This document shows, one piece after another, positions 21,728 to 32,187 of a DNA stretch of 49,559 nt. Position 1 is the stretch's first letter. Every line of letters begins with the position of its first letter. The notes under the pieces were generated by a model. It did not search any database. It was not told the origin of the DNA and was given only the letters and a program-made list of their open reading frames with translations. The translations under genes and the position numbers were made by a program. The DNA comes from Eimeria necatrix (taxonomy: Eukaryota > Apicomplexa > Conoidasida > Eucoccidiorida > Eimeriidae): positions 32,501 through 82,059 of the forward strand of contig NW_013652072.1 in assembly GCF_000499385.1 (NCBI RefSeq). The letters are read 5' to 3'.

Positions 21728-23310
21728 AGGTCGAGAGGCAGCAGCGCATGGTGCTGTACGAACAAAGCTCTCGAGTGTATGGACGCCGCGACGTCTTTGC
21801 TGACTGGAGCGGCGAGCACCACCGCATGCGTCGGGCGTTTCTGCTGCAGCTGCAGCAGCAGCAGCAGGTGCTGCAGCGGCAGCAGCAGCAGCAAGTCAAG
21901 CAGCTGCAGCAAGAACTGGACCGCTGCCGAATCAAGGCGCAGCAAAAGTCAGAAGCATGCAAAGGGGACAGAAAGAGGCTCGAGAGACAGCAGCAAGAGC
22001 TGAGGGCTCTGCAGCGAAAACTCCACAAGAAGAGGTCGGGCCATGCTGTTGCTGCTGCTGCTGCTGCTTCTGCTGGTGCCCTTGCTGCTGCTGCCCTTGC
22101 TGCTGCCCCTTCGTTTGTTGCGGCAGCTGCCGCTGATGCCGTAGCTGTTGCTGCACTTGCTGCTACTGCACTTGCTGCGCTTGTTAGTGGTGCTGCTGTT
22201 GCTGTTGTTGCTGCTGCTCTCGTTGCGCTTCCTCCCTTTGCTGCTGCTGCTGCAACTTAGGAAGTGCTGCTGCAGTGTGAACCTTTGCCTTATGAAAGGC
22301 TAACAAGAGCTCCGCTGTTAGCAGCAGGCTGTGCATGTAGATCGAACTGGGTCGCAGCTGCTGCTGCAGCCGCTGCTGCAGCCGCTGCTGCTGTTCATTT
22401 TGCTGCTAGCATCGCTCTTGCCGTCGCTGTGTCGGAACTTGCTGTTGCAGCAGCTGCTGCTGCAGCTGCAAGTTGGCAAGGCGTGTCCTCACTAAGGGCC
22501 AAAGTTTGTCGTGGCTTTGCTGTTAATGCTGCTGCTGCTGTCCCTGTGTGCTGCTGCAGGCAGCGGCAGCAGCAACGTCGACTGCTGCTGCGGCATATCG
22601 GGCGCCAGGCTGCTGCGTTGCTGCTGCGCCAGCCGAGCCAGCAGCAGCAGCAACAGAAGCAGCTGGAGCAGCCCCACGCACTGCAGCAAAGGCTGGAGCA
22701 GCAGCAGCAAGCCCTTGATGATGCTCTGGCGCTGCTGGTTGAGACGCAGCAAGTGCTGGCTGACTCAGTTTCCTCTGGGGACGAGAGGGCTGCGGAGCGG
22801 CAGCAGCTGCAGCAGCAGCTGCAGCAGCAGCTGCAACAGCAGCTACAGCAGCGGCGGCAGCAGCAGCAGCAGCAGCAGCAAAAGCGCAGGCCGACACAGC
22901 AGCAGCAGGACCAGCAGCACCGCCAAAACCAGCAACAGCAGCAGCAACAACAAAGAGCCCCTCCCAGCGTAGCCGGTGAGCTCCAGCGTCACTCCTACGA
23001 CTTCGTGGTTTAGGGTTTAGCTGCCAAGGCGAAGGGTGTTAGGGTTTAGGGTTTAGGGTTTAGGGCTGCTTTTTGTCCTTGCAGACGCCTCAGTTGCTCC
23101 CCGACTGCCGCCGCTGAAGCGTCGCTGCAGCGCTGCAGCTGAGCCTATGCAGCAGCAGCAGCAGCAGCAGCAGCAAGGAAAGATCTTGAGGCGCACCGGC
23201 GCAGCGGAGATTGGGGGTGCTGCTGCTGTTGCTGCTGCTGCTGGAGAAAGGGCCCCTTCGAATGGGATGGGTCTGGTGATTCGCCCCATGAATGTTACTG
23301 CTTCTGCTCA

Positions 23311-23343
<33 letters not shown>

Positions 23344-26300
23344 GCAAAAGCTGCGAAACGCCACGGACGTGAAGACACTTGCTACAGGCTGCAGCAGGTC
23401 AGTGCTCCCAGTTCTCACCCGGCAGCAGCAGCAGCAACAGCAGCAGCAAGTGGAAGCAGCTGCAGCAACGAAGTCTTCTCTGAAGCAAACCCTGGAAAGT
23501 TCCAGCCTCATGATGGAGGTGCGCGCAAACAGCAAACCCTATGCTCTAGACCCTAAACCCGAAACCCTAAACCATAATGCTGCAAATATGCAGCCCGGCT
23601 GCTAAGTGACTCAGCTGCAGCGCGGGTGCTGCTGCTGCTTGGTGCTGCTGCTGCTTGGTGCTGCTGCTCAGGAAGAGCCCCCGCATTGCTGCAGCAGCGG
23701 CAGCGAAAAGGGGTCAATGCAGGTGTCAGCAGCAGGAACTGCAGCAGCTGCTGCAGAATCTGAAAGCGCTGTGTTGCAGCACGGCGCAGCTGATCCAGAA
23801 GGCAGCAGCAACCACATGAGCTACAACCCGTCGAATAGAGCAGCAGCAGCAACTGCTGCTGCTGCTGCTGCAAGTTGTGGGCCGGGTGGCGTGGACACAT
23901 GCGCAGCAGCACCGAGCGATTCTTGGGATTGTCTTCAAGGCAGCAGCAATTGCAGACGAAATGACTGGGACAGCAACAGCAGCAATAGCTGGCGCAGCAG
24001 CAACAGCAGCAGCAGCAACAGCCGCAGCAACAGCAGCAACAGCACTGGCAGCAGCAACAGCAGCAACAGCAGCAACTGGCGCGGCGATACTACTGCAGCA
24101 CCTCCGCTGCAGCGAGATGAGCGGACACCAGCAGCAGCAGCAGCAGCAAACGGAACAGCAGCAATTGGCAAATACGCTGCTCTCCTCAGTGCTGCTGCTG
24201 CTGCTGCGGTCTTAAGTCCAGATGCGCTGCAGCAGCTGTCCTGGCTCGACGAGCGACGCACCGACAGAACGTAATGCTCAAACCCCAATCCCTACTCCCT
24301 AAACCCTAAACCCTAAGCCCTAAACCCTAGATCTATAACTTAAATTCTGAACACTCTAGCAAGCTCTAACTTGCTAGACTGAATCTTTTCCTGCAAAGTC
24401 ACTCATGGCCGCAAAATCACTCATGGCCCTGTAGTGACTCGCTCAGAAGACAAATCATGCACAGATATAGACGCAGAAACAAGCTCAAACTTTGGGGTTT
24501 AGGGTTTAGGGTTTAGGGTTTAGGGTGTATGGCGCAGAGTCGTCCCTCCAAGCCAAGATCCTTACCGAGACGGTTCTCTCTTCACTGAGTGTCTGCACTT
24601 GGAGGTACGCGGCAGTCTGCCCTGAAGGCTTTAGGGCCTTGGGCTGAGGTTTTAGGGTTTAGGGTTTACGGTTAAGGGTTTAGGGTTTAGGGCTTGGGGC
24701 GCTCGCTGCTGGGTGTCTTGCTGGCCTGCAGACCTCCCTCTTCGCGCTGCTGCGCCTTGCAAGCAAAGACAACTCGCCTCCAGATCTTGTTGCTAACATT
24801 CTCCAAGTAAGTTAATTTCTGAAGGCAGTGTTCTGTTGCTGCTGCTGCTGCTGCTTCTTCTGCTGGCGAGCTGCTGCTGCTGCTGTTGGTGCTGCTGCTG
24901 CTGCAGCTCAATCGCCTCCTCTTGGAAGCCAAAAGGCAGCTGGACGCCGGCCGCTACCGTCTCCTAAAGCAGATGAAGCTGCTGCTGGCACAGGCAAGGC
25001 CAAGTCGTTGAGGGTTTAGGGTTTTGGGTCTAAGGCGAAAAGCGGAGATGCTAGGGTTTAGGGTTTAGGGTTTAGCGTGTAGGGTTTAGGGTTTGTGCGC
25101 AGTCAAATTCTCCCTTCAGTAACTTCCACCAGCTCAGGAGAGGCTACCGCCTGCTTAACATGCTGGGCAGGGGTGGTTTTGCAGAAGTTTGGGAAGTGGG
25201 TTTTAACCACTTCTAAACCCTAAACCCTCGCTGCTGCAGCTTTAGCCCTCTTCTAGGCTGCAGCCTGCAGCTGCTGCGGCTGCTGCTGCAGACCCTCTGC
25301 GTCATTTTGCTGCTTCTTTTGTCCCCTTTTGTCTTTTTTTTGCTGCTTCCCTCTCCGCCTCACTCTGAGCTTTCTGCCTGCAGCTGGTGGGCGCTGCGGG
25401 CCTAGGGTTACGGCTGGGGCGTAGGGTTTAGGGTTTAGGGTTTAGGGTTTAGGGTTTGCCGGCGCGCAGGTGTTCGACCCGCTGACTTGCTCCGTGGCTG
25501 CTGCCAAGCTGCACGTTTTGTCTTCCGTGAAAAGAGAAAAAGAAAGACTTAAGATTGTAAAGAGAGTTCAAAACGAAATTGAAATTCACAAAGATATCAG
25601 GCCCCACCCGCACGTAAATCTGCAAACCCTAAACCCTAGTTTCTAAATCTGAAACCCTCCAGCTCACACAGCAAGCAGAGCTTTGCCCGCGGGATCTGGG
25701 ATTATTATTATTGGGGGTGGGCGGCTCGGCCATAGGGTTTAGGGTTTAGGGTTTGGGGAGCAGCATTGGGATTTGAGGAGGGTTAGGGTTTAGGGTTGAG
25801 GGTTTAGGCCTTAGGGCTTAGGGTTTGCGGTTTCCGGCGCAGATCGTAGAAATGAAAGCTTGCTTTGAAATGGGCAACGACGTCCTCGCCAGCATTCTTC
25901 AGTTCTGCGAAGGTCCGAAACCCTAAACCCTAAACCCTAAACCCTAACGAGTGAACTGCCATTATCCCAAGCACAAAGCCTCAGTGCCGAGCTTCCTGTG
26001 TCGAGGCACAGCCCAACCGTTGATTATCTGCAGCCACTTGCTGGCAGCGGAAGGGCCTCAGCAGTCCCTTTGCTGCTGCTGCAGCGACAGCAGCAGCAGC
26101 AGCAGCAGCAGGAGCAGCAGCAGCAGAAACTGCGTGTTAGGTTGTATGCTTTGCCTACGTAGGGGGGGACCTTGATCACTACTTGAAGATCTCTGGGCCC
26201 CTTGAGGAGCCCCTTGCGGCTCGCTGGATTCGGCAAATACTTCAGTGTGCAAAACCCTAAACCCTAAACCCTAGTTTAAGAACTCGGAACCCTAGGCTGT

Positions 26301-27736
26301 GTTTCAGTAAAGCTAAGCAGCAAAATCTAAATCTGTTACCCAGTGGCTGGCTAGCTGTCATGCTTCCCTGCGCGGAGCTAGCTAGCTAGCTAGGTAGCTG
26401 GCTGCTCGACACCGAGCTAGCTGGCTTGCTGGCTAGCCAGCAGGTCAGATAGCTAGCCAGGCAAGCCAGCTAGCCAAGCTAGCCAGGCCCTGTGTCTAAG
26501 CGCAGCTTTTTGTTTTTCAGGGCTTTGCACTATTTGAAGCACCAACCCAACGGCAGCATTTATCACCTCGTAAGTCCCAAACCCTAAACCCTTAAAGAAA
26601 CCCTCGCATTTGCCACTTCGTAAGTTTCAAACCCTAGGCCCTCAAAGAAACCCTCGCACCTAGAAGCTTAGAGGGATCCGGGAGATTTGAAGTCCGGCGA
26701 ACCCCTAAATGCTAAACCCTAATATGGAGGCTGCGACGCTAAACCCTAGAAATTCGCTTCTCTCCTTCAATGCGCGCCCACCGCCAGATGCGGCTGCTGC
26801 CACTTACCTGCTGCATGCGCTGCATGCGCCTGCTGCATGCGCCGCATGCATTTGCTGCATGCGTTTTTGTGCGCGTTCTGGGGCTTAGGACGTGAAGCCG
26901 GGAAATGTGCTGCTGCAAGAAGGGGACTGCAAGTTGGCGGACTTTGGGTTGAGCTGCTTCGTTCCTAAAGGGGAGTCCAGGCCTTTTACGGGCGGGGGCA
27001 CTCTGTGGTACCAGCCGCCGGAGTGTCTGCTGCTGCAGCAGCAGCAGCAGCAACTCCGCCAGCAGCAGCAACGCAAGCAGCAGCAGCAAATCCACCCTGG
27101 CGCCAACGGCGGAGAAATCAAGGACGAACTCGCTGCAACGGAGCAGCAGCCGCAGCAGCAGACGCCCTTGGTGGTGCTAGCAGATGAGAAGGTATGTGGC
27201 TGCGCGTACGGCTGCTGCTGCTTCTGCTGCTGCTGCTGCGAGCTTTTTGCCCTCCTGGGTTGCTGCTGCAGCGACGCCGCTGCCTCTACCAAAGACCTGC
27301 CTACGTGCAAACCCGCTGGCTTGCTACTGCTGCTGCTGCTGCTGCAAGGTGCAGCTGCTACGGCTGTTCTTGCTGCACCTGCTGGCGCACTAGGACTTTG
27401 TTTCAGTTCTGCTGCTCGTGCAGATTGACATTTGGGCTGTGGGTTGTATCCTGTACGAGATGCTCTTCAACAAGTAAGTCCCCCTTTGATGGCAGCAGCG
27501 GCGAGCTGCTGCTGCCGCTGCTGTTGCTTCTGTGGCAACCAGTTGCTGCCGCGGCACCACGTCGTTGCTGCAGCAGAAGCTGCTGCTGTTTGCGTTTGCT
27601 GCTGCAGGAGACCGTTCTGTCGCGGCCTTCGCCCAGATCAAGTGGATCCTTCAGGTACACCGACCTGTGACCCGTGTGGCTATTCTCGCCGCTGCGCAGG
27701 TTGCTGCGTTTGCTGCGGCTGTTGCTGGTGCTCTTG

Positions 27737-27776
<40 letters not shown>

Positions 27777-28293
27777 ATTCGCCTGTGGCTATGGTTGTGC
27801 TTGTTTCTTCAGACCAAATAATCTCTGACGCGAAAAAAGGTCTTTATATTCCTACAGGGCCCCGGAAGATTTCAGATGCAGCTAAGGTGAGGGCCCGCCT
27901 GCAACAGCAGCAGCAGCAGTAGCAGCAAATAGTCAACGGAGTGGTAATGGATGCAGTTCTGCGTGCCCTTTCGGGTTGTTTGCAACAGACAATCAGTAAT
28001 ATTTGCACGTGTTCTCTAAGCTGCTGCAAAAGCAGCAGCTGCTGCTGTTGTATTTGCTGCTACAGCGCTCAGCACTATATCGCGTCAGGCAGCTGTTTGT
28101 GATGCTGCTTTTGTTTTTGCTGCTGCACTTGCTGCTCCTGCAGGACATGTTGTGTCGCCTGCTAGCCTACGACCCTAGGGATCGCCTCACCTTGGAAGAG
28201 GCACTGACTCACAGTTTTTTGCAAAGACAATTTGAAGGGCAGCAGCTAGCGAGCAGAATAGAAGAATCACTTTTAGCACTAGAGAAACAATAG
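19821..28293 (+). CDS. Tousled-like serine/threonine protein kinase
   Basis: Tousled-like kinases are nuclear Ser/Thr kinases with N-terminal coiled coils that act in chromatin assembly (histone chaperone Asf1). Exons by phase: 19821-19986, 20142-21112, 21368 to about 21640, 21730-22034, 22560-22975, 23085-23518, about 23723-24270, 24538-24604 (tentative), 24732-24806, 24907-24993, 25103-25195, 25470-25613, 25843-25912, 26163-26244, 26521-26569, 26889-27191, 27424-27473, 27608-27654, 27813-27886 and 28144-28293. The N-terminal half is Gln/Ala-rich coiled coil (LQQELDRCRIKAQQKSEA). Kinase motifs: Gly loop LGRGGFAEVWE, VAAAK with Lys at 25506, EIEIHKD helix C, QFCEGGGDLDHYLK hinge, YHLDVKPGNVLL catalytic loop, ADFGL, GTLWYQPPECLL, IDIWAVGCILYEMLFNKRPF, LCRLLAYDPRDRLTLEEALTH. 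CEG..DLD.YLK, G..WY.PPEC and KRPF are Tousled-like hallmarks. The HRD Arg is Leu, where animal TLKs have Tyr. A Gln-rich insert of about 60 residues follows PPEC. The start codon is the least certain point. Confidence 0.78.
24994..25102 (+). other. Probable GC-AG intron in the kinase gene
   Basis: The only phase-consistent join between LKQMKLLLAQ and SNSPFSNFHQLRRGYRLL uses the donor CAG|GCAAGG, the classic GC donor context. GT sites just downstream (24999 and after) give the wrong phase. Confidence 0.6.
26345..26495. repeat. GCTA/CTAG array in a kinase intron
   Basis: About 150 bases of degenerate GCTAGC repeats within the intron 26245-26520, followed by a normal pyrimidine-rich acceptor TTTTTGTTTTTCAG. 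Confidence 0.85.
26812..26864. promoter_or_regulatory. Cluster of five GCATGC motifs in a kinase intron
   Basis: Five GCATGC cores in about 53 bases, mostly as TGCATGCGC, just before the exon with the catalytic loop. TGCATGCA-like words are recognised ApiAP2-family binding motifs in Apicomplexa, but this could equally be a local simple repeat. Isolated copies occur near 8647, 14810, 28690 and 31202. Confidence 0.35.
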
Positions 28294-29798
28294 GCAGCAA
28301 GCGAGTGCTGCAGCAACGCCATTTGCTGCGCGGGCTGCTGCAGCAGCATTGGCTGCTGCAGCAGCATTCGTACAACTAGCTGCTGCCGCAGGTGCAGCAT
28401 GCTGAACGCTCTTCGCGCTTCTTATTTGAAGACGGAGAGGCAAAACACTGGTGGAAAGTAGGGAGAATCATTTGTTCGTGGAATTGCATGTTTACAGACC
28501 CAACTTAGGCTCAAAAATGCAGCAAACTTTTCTGGCTTTTCATGGGCCCAGTGCTGCGCTCAAGCTCATCAGTGTGCGCTGATATGCATAAATTAATACA
28601 AGTTTATATATTTCGTATGCGCGTCACTTCTAGAGCAAGCAAATCAATGTAAGTTTATGCACGTGGCGCGCGCACATTTCCTATTGTCTGCATGCATTCT
28701 TCCGAGTTTCTGCATCTTCATTTGGCTGAACACCGTTCGTGACTTTTGCCTCAAGATTTCCTGCACTTCCTCGCACTTTAATTTCTTCTTCTTTTGTCTT
28801 TGATGGCTAACTGTTTAAACGATTGTAGACGCCTTTGTCGTTCAAGCAAACAGCCAGGTATGCACGTAGCGGCAGGAGAGGCAGCAAGGACCTGAAACTA
28901 AGGAGGTCATTCGCAGAAAATGCACTTAAATAGCAAGAATAAATGCATTCGAAAGCAAACAATTGCACTTTTCTCGCTGCGATTTAAGGTGGCTGCGCTA
29001 CGAGCCCGCATGCACGGAAACACAAACGTGTGGTCACTGCGGTAGCCACGACAGAACTAGTCGCAGCAACTCCGGAAATAGTGGCAGCAGCAGATCCACG
29101 AGAAGCAGTAGCAGCAGAAGCAACTTCAGCAATCGCAGCAGCAGTGTTGAGAGCAGCACCAACAGCAGAAGCAACAGCAGCAGCAGCAACGGCAGAGGCA
29201 GCGGTGGCAGTAGTGGGTAGCGTGCGCTCATGTATTTCGTTGCAGCTAGTTAATACTGACAATTCTGCGCTCCTATGCAGCTGCATCTGGGTATTTGAGC
29301 GGGCTCTGTCTACGTTCTCCAGTCATTGGTTATTCATTTCAATTCAATAACAGCAAGGCAATATTGTCCAAACAGTGTATGGCTCCCAATAATACTAATT
29401 GGGGAGCGTTTGATTTGTAAGGAGTAAGCGAAGGCAGTAACGCTGCGAGTGAAGTACTGAATAACTAAAGGATGAAGTTAGCTAAATTGTTTGAACAACA
29501 AACTGGACCAGCATTTCACCAATGCACTTGAGGCGGAGAGTTCAGCAAAGGCGGGACTGACGCCAGTCAGTCAGCGACTAGCAAGTTGGGAAATCCGAGA
29601 TAATGCAAAAATTGCAGAAAAGCGAAGCAACGAAAAGCAAAGAGGCAAATATGGGTGATTTGATTGCAAAAAGACGCCAAGTGACCTAATGTGCTGCGTC
29701 CCTCCTACAGCGGAGTGCCAAAGAGAGCCACTAGGGCCTGTAGAGAACATACAACCCCGAATTTATCTCTGCAGGCTCCTTAATGCAGCACCATTCAC
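28294..29798. other. Intergenic region between convergent kinase and aldolase genes
   Basis: It shows the switch to AT-richer, repeat-poor sequence. A degenerate AGC/CAG stretch at about 29060-29215 opens Ser/Asn and Ala frames on opposite strands, neither with a recognisable domain or splice partners. It presumably holds both 3' UTRs. No gene is supported. Confidence 0.6.
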
Positions 29799-31285
29799 TT
29801 AGTAGACGTAGTGTTTCTCAAAGAGAGACTTGTTGGCCGCGGCGTTTGTAGCGTCGCCCCCGTAAGTGCCCAGCTGCGCCTCGCTGTTGGCCTTGGCGCG
29901 CTGCAGCAACACCTCCTGCGCCTTGGCCTTGTTCTCGGGCTTGCCGGCCCAGGCCTGCAGCGTGGAGGCCTGGAGGGCCCTGCCGTAAGAGAAGGTCAGC
30001 GCCCAGGGGTGGGGCCCCATGCGGTTCATTGCGTTCAAGTTCAGGGAAGCCTCTTCTTCGGACTGGCCCCCCGACAAGAAAGTGACCCCCGGGAGGGCAG
30101 GGGGCACTGTGCGGGCCAGCGCGCGAACAGTGTAGAAAGCAATTTCTTCGGGCTTCGCCTTGCTGGGGCACTCAGAACCTGGGGTGACCATGTTGGGCTT
30201 CAGCAAAGCCCCCTCCAGCAGCACTCCCTGGTCATTGAGTTGTTTGAAGACAGCCGCCAGCACCCGCTCCGTGACTTGTGCGCAGGTGGCGATGTCGTGG
30301 GAGCCGTCGGTGAGAATTTCGGGCTCCACAATCGGCACAAGTCGGTTCTGCTGGCATATGGCTGCGTACCGAGCCAAGCCGTAGGCCACTTCGGCAATGG
30401 AGCGATCTGAGGGCTTGCCTTGGCTGGGGTTTATGGACAGCACTGCGCGCCACTTCGCAAAGCGCGCCCCTGCGGCGTAGTACTTTTTGCAGCGCTCCGC
30501 CAGGCCGTCCAGGCCCATGGTGGCTTTCTCGTCATCAGTTCGGGGAATTGTTTCCAGCCCTTTGTCGACTTTTATGCCCGGGATTATGCCCTGCTTCTTC
30601 AGCAGGTCCACCATTAGAACACCCGCTTGGTTCTTCTGGAACAGCGTTTCCTCAAAGAGAATGCAGCCCGAGATGTACTGCCCCAGACCTTCTGTCGAGA
30701 ACAAAAGGTCCCTGTATGCCGCCCTGTTCGATTCTTCATTTTTCACTTTAATGCTGTCGAAACGCTTTTGGATTGTGCCTAAGATATCACGCAGGCGCAG
30801 CAGAAGCCAGCTAGTGAGGCCTAAGCACTTTCTAAAATGGCGAAGGAAATGTTAGTTTTGCTTCTTAGCCCGTCAATGAATGCAGTAGCAGGACTTGCTT
30901 GTGGAACACTCACCTGTGGATTCGTCAGCAGCCAGAATGCCCTTTCCAGGAGCCGCAATGGCTTTCGCTGTAGCCGCCAGCTCCTTTGCAATATCTTGAG
31001 GAAGCTCCTGAACGGCGAAATCGACACAGCGCGCAATGTTTAGTACCAGCAGCAAGCCCCTCACCAAGGTGAGGTCACCTCCAGCAGAAGTCACCGAAGA
31101 GGAACCCCGCGAGCGAGCTAATCAAAATGAAAGTGGCTTAAAGAAGTTTCATGAGTTCTAAGACATTACAAATCTAGTTGATACGCACAAGCTAGCCTCT
31201 TGCATGCATGGTTACTTCGGGAGACTCAAGCTCAGTTTCAAGTCACGCCGATGCACCGCGCAAGAGCGTGCAGGCTACTTACCAT
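29799..31285 (-). CDS. Class I fructose-bisphosphate aldolase
   Basis: A glycolytic enzyme that cleaves fructose 1,6-bisphosphate to DHAP and glyceraldehyde 3-phosphate in the cytosol. Exons on the minus strand are 31285-31283 (ATG only, followed by the perfect donor GTAAGT), 31007-30914 and 30778-29799, giving 358 residues. Visible motifs: [102 protein letters not shown] with the Schiff-base Lys at about residue 226 (codon 30200-30198), [19 protein letters not shown] and the C-terminal Tyr (KHYVY). Length and sequence fit coccidian aldolases. An intron directly after the start codon region is also known for Plasmodium aldolase. Coding sequence is free of homopolymers, unlike the left half of the window. 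Confidence 0.97.
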
Positions 31286-31985
31286 TGTCCGTTTTCGAAA
31301 AGGGAGATAAACAGAAAAAGAGGAAAAAAACCGGAATTTAGGTACTTAGTGTAGCTGAGTAATTCCAAGGAAAACAAATCCGCGGTTATGGCAGCTGTGT
31401 ACAGGGCGCACCATCGGGGTGCTGACGGGTATGGTGTAGAGCGTAGGGGCTGCTCGTCGCTAATGACCTTCTAAGAAGTTTTAAAACATTCCGTAGATAT
31501 CACTGCCAGTGGCTTTTAACTAGAGGGTTAGCATTTTCCCTTTTTGTTGGAAACCCAGACAAAATTTACAACACACTGGTCCAGGCTTCCTGGGGCTTCT
31601 TACTCAGACGAAATATAGCCTCACACGGTACACGCTCAGTAGCCGACTGAAAATCGCTCATGCATAAAATTCAAATTCAAACTTTGTTAATGGGACTTTG
31701 AAGACAAGAAATTTGTTTTGTGTCTAGGCAGTGGTGGGGTATCGAGGGGTCCAGCTATTGCTGTTATGCGCGCATTGATGTGCTTCGCCTATGGCTGAAA
31801 CGTACTCCAGTTTTTTCCCAGTAAAATGATCTATTGAGTACATCTGCGCTTGGCTTCGACAGAATAAACCAGCGGTTCCGCTCACAGCCACCCACCAAAC
31901 GGGAGTGGCAAGTGGTGATCTGCATGCGGCTGAATAAGCTTGCCGTTCACGGGATAGAAAGCTGCAGCCAGACTTTTCCGCACAG
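31286..31985. other. Divergent intergenic region between aldolase and ERCC1
   Basis: About 700 bases between the aldolase start (-) and the ERCC1 start (+), so it should hold both promoters and 5' UTRs. I see no repeat arrays and no recognisable core promoter element. Confidence 0.6.
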
Positions 31986-32156
31986 ATGCACAAAGAAGAG
32001 CCCAAAGACACTAATCAGCAGGCGGCTGATGTGCTGGAATGGCGGCAACAACGGCAGGAGCAACAACAGCAGCAGATCCAACAACAGCAAAAGCAGCAAC
32101 AGCAGCAACAGCAGCACGTGCAGCAGCAGATCCAACAGCAAAAGCAGCAGCAGCAG

Positions 32157-32187
<31 letters not shown>

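Noticed and set aside
28963..29350. Ser/Asn-rich and Ala-rich frames on opposite strands
   Set aside because: Both come from a single degenerate AGC repeat, with no flanking conserved sequence.
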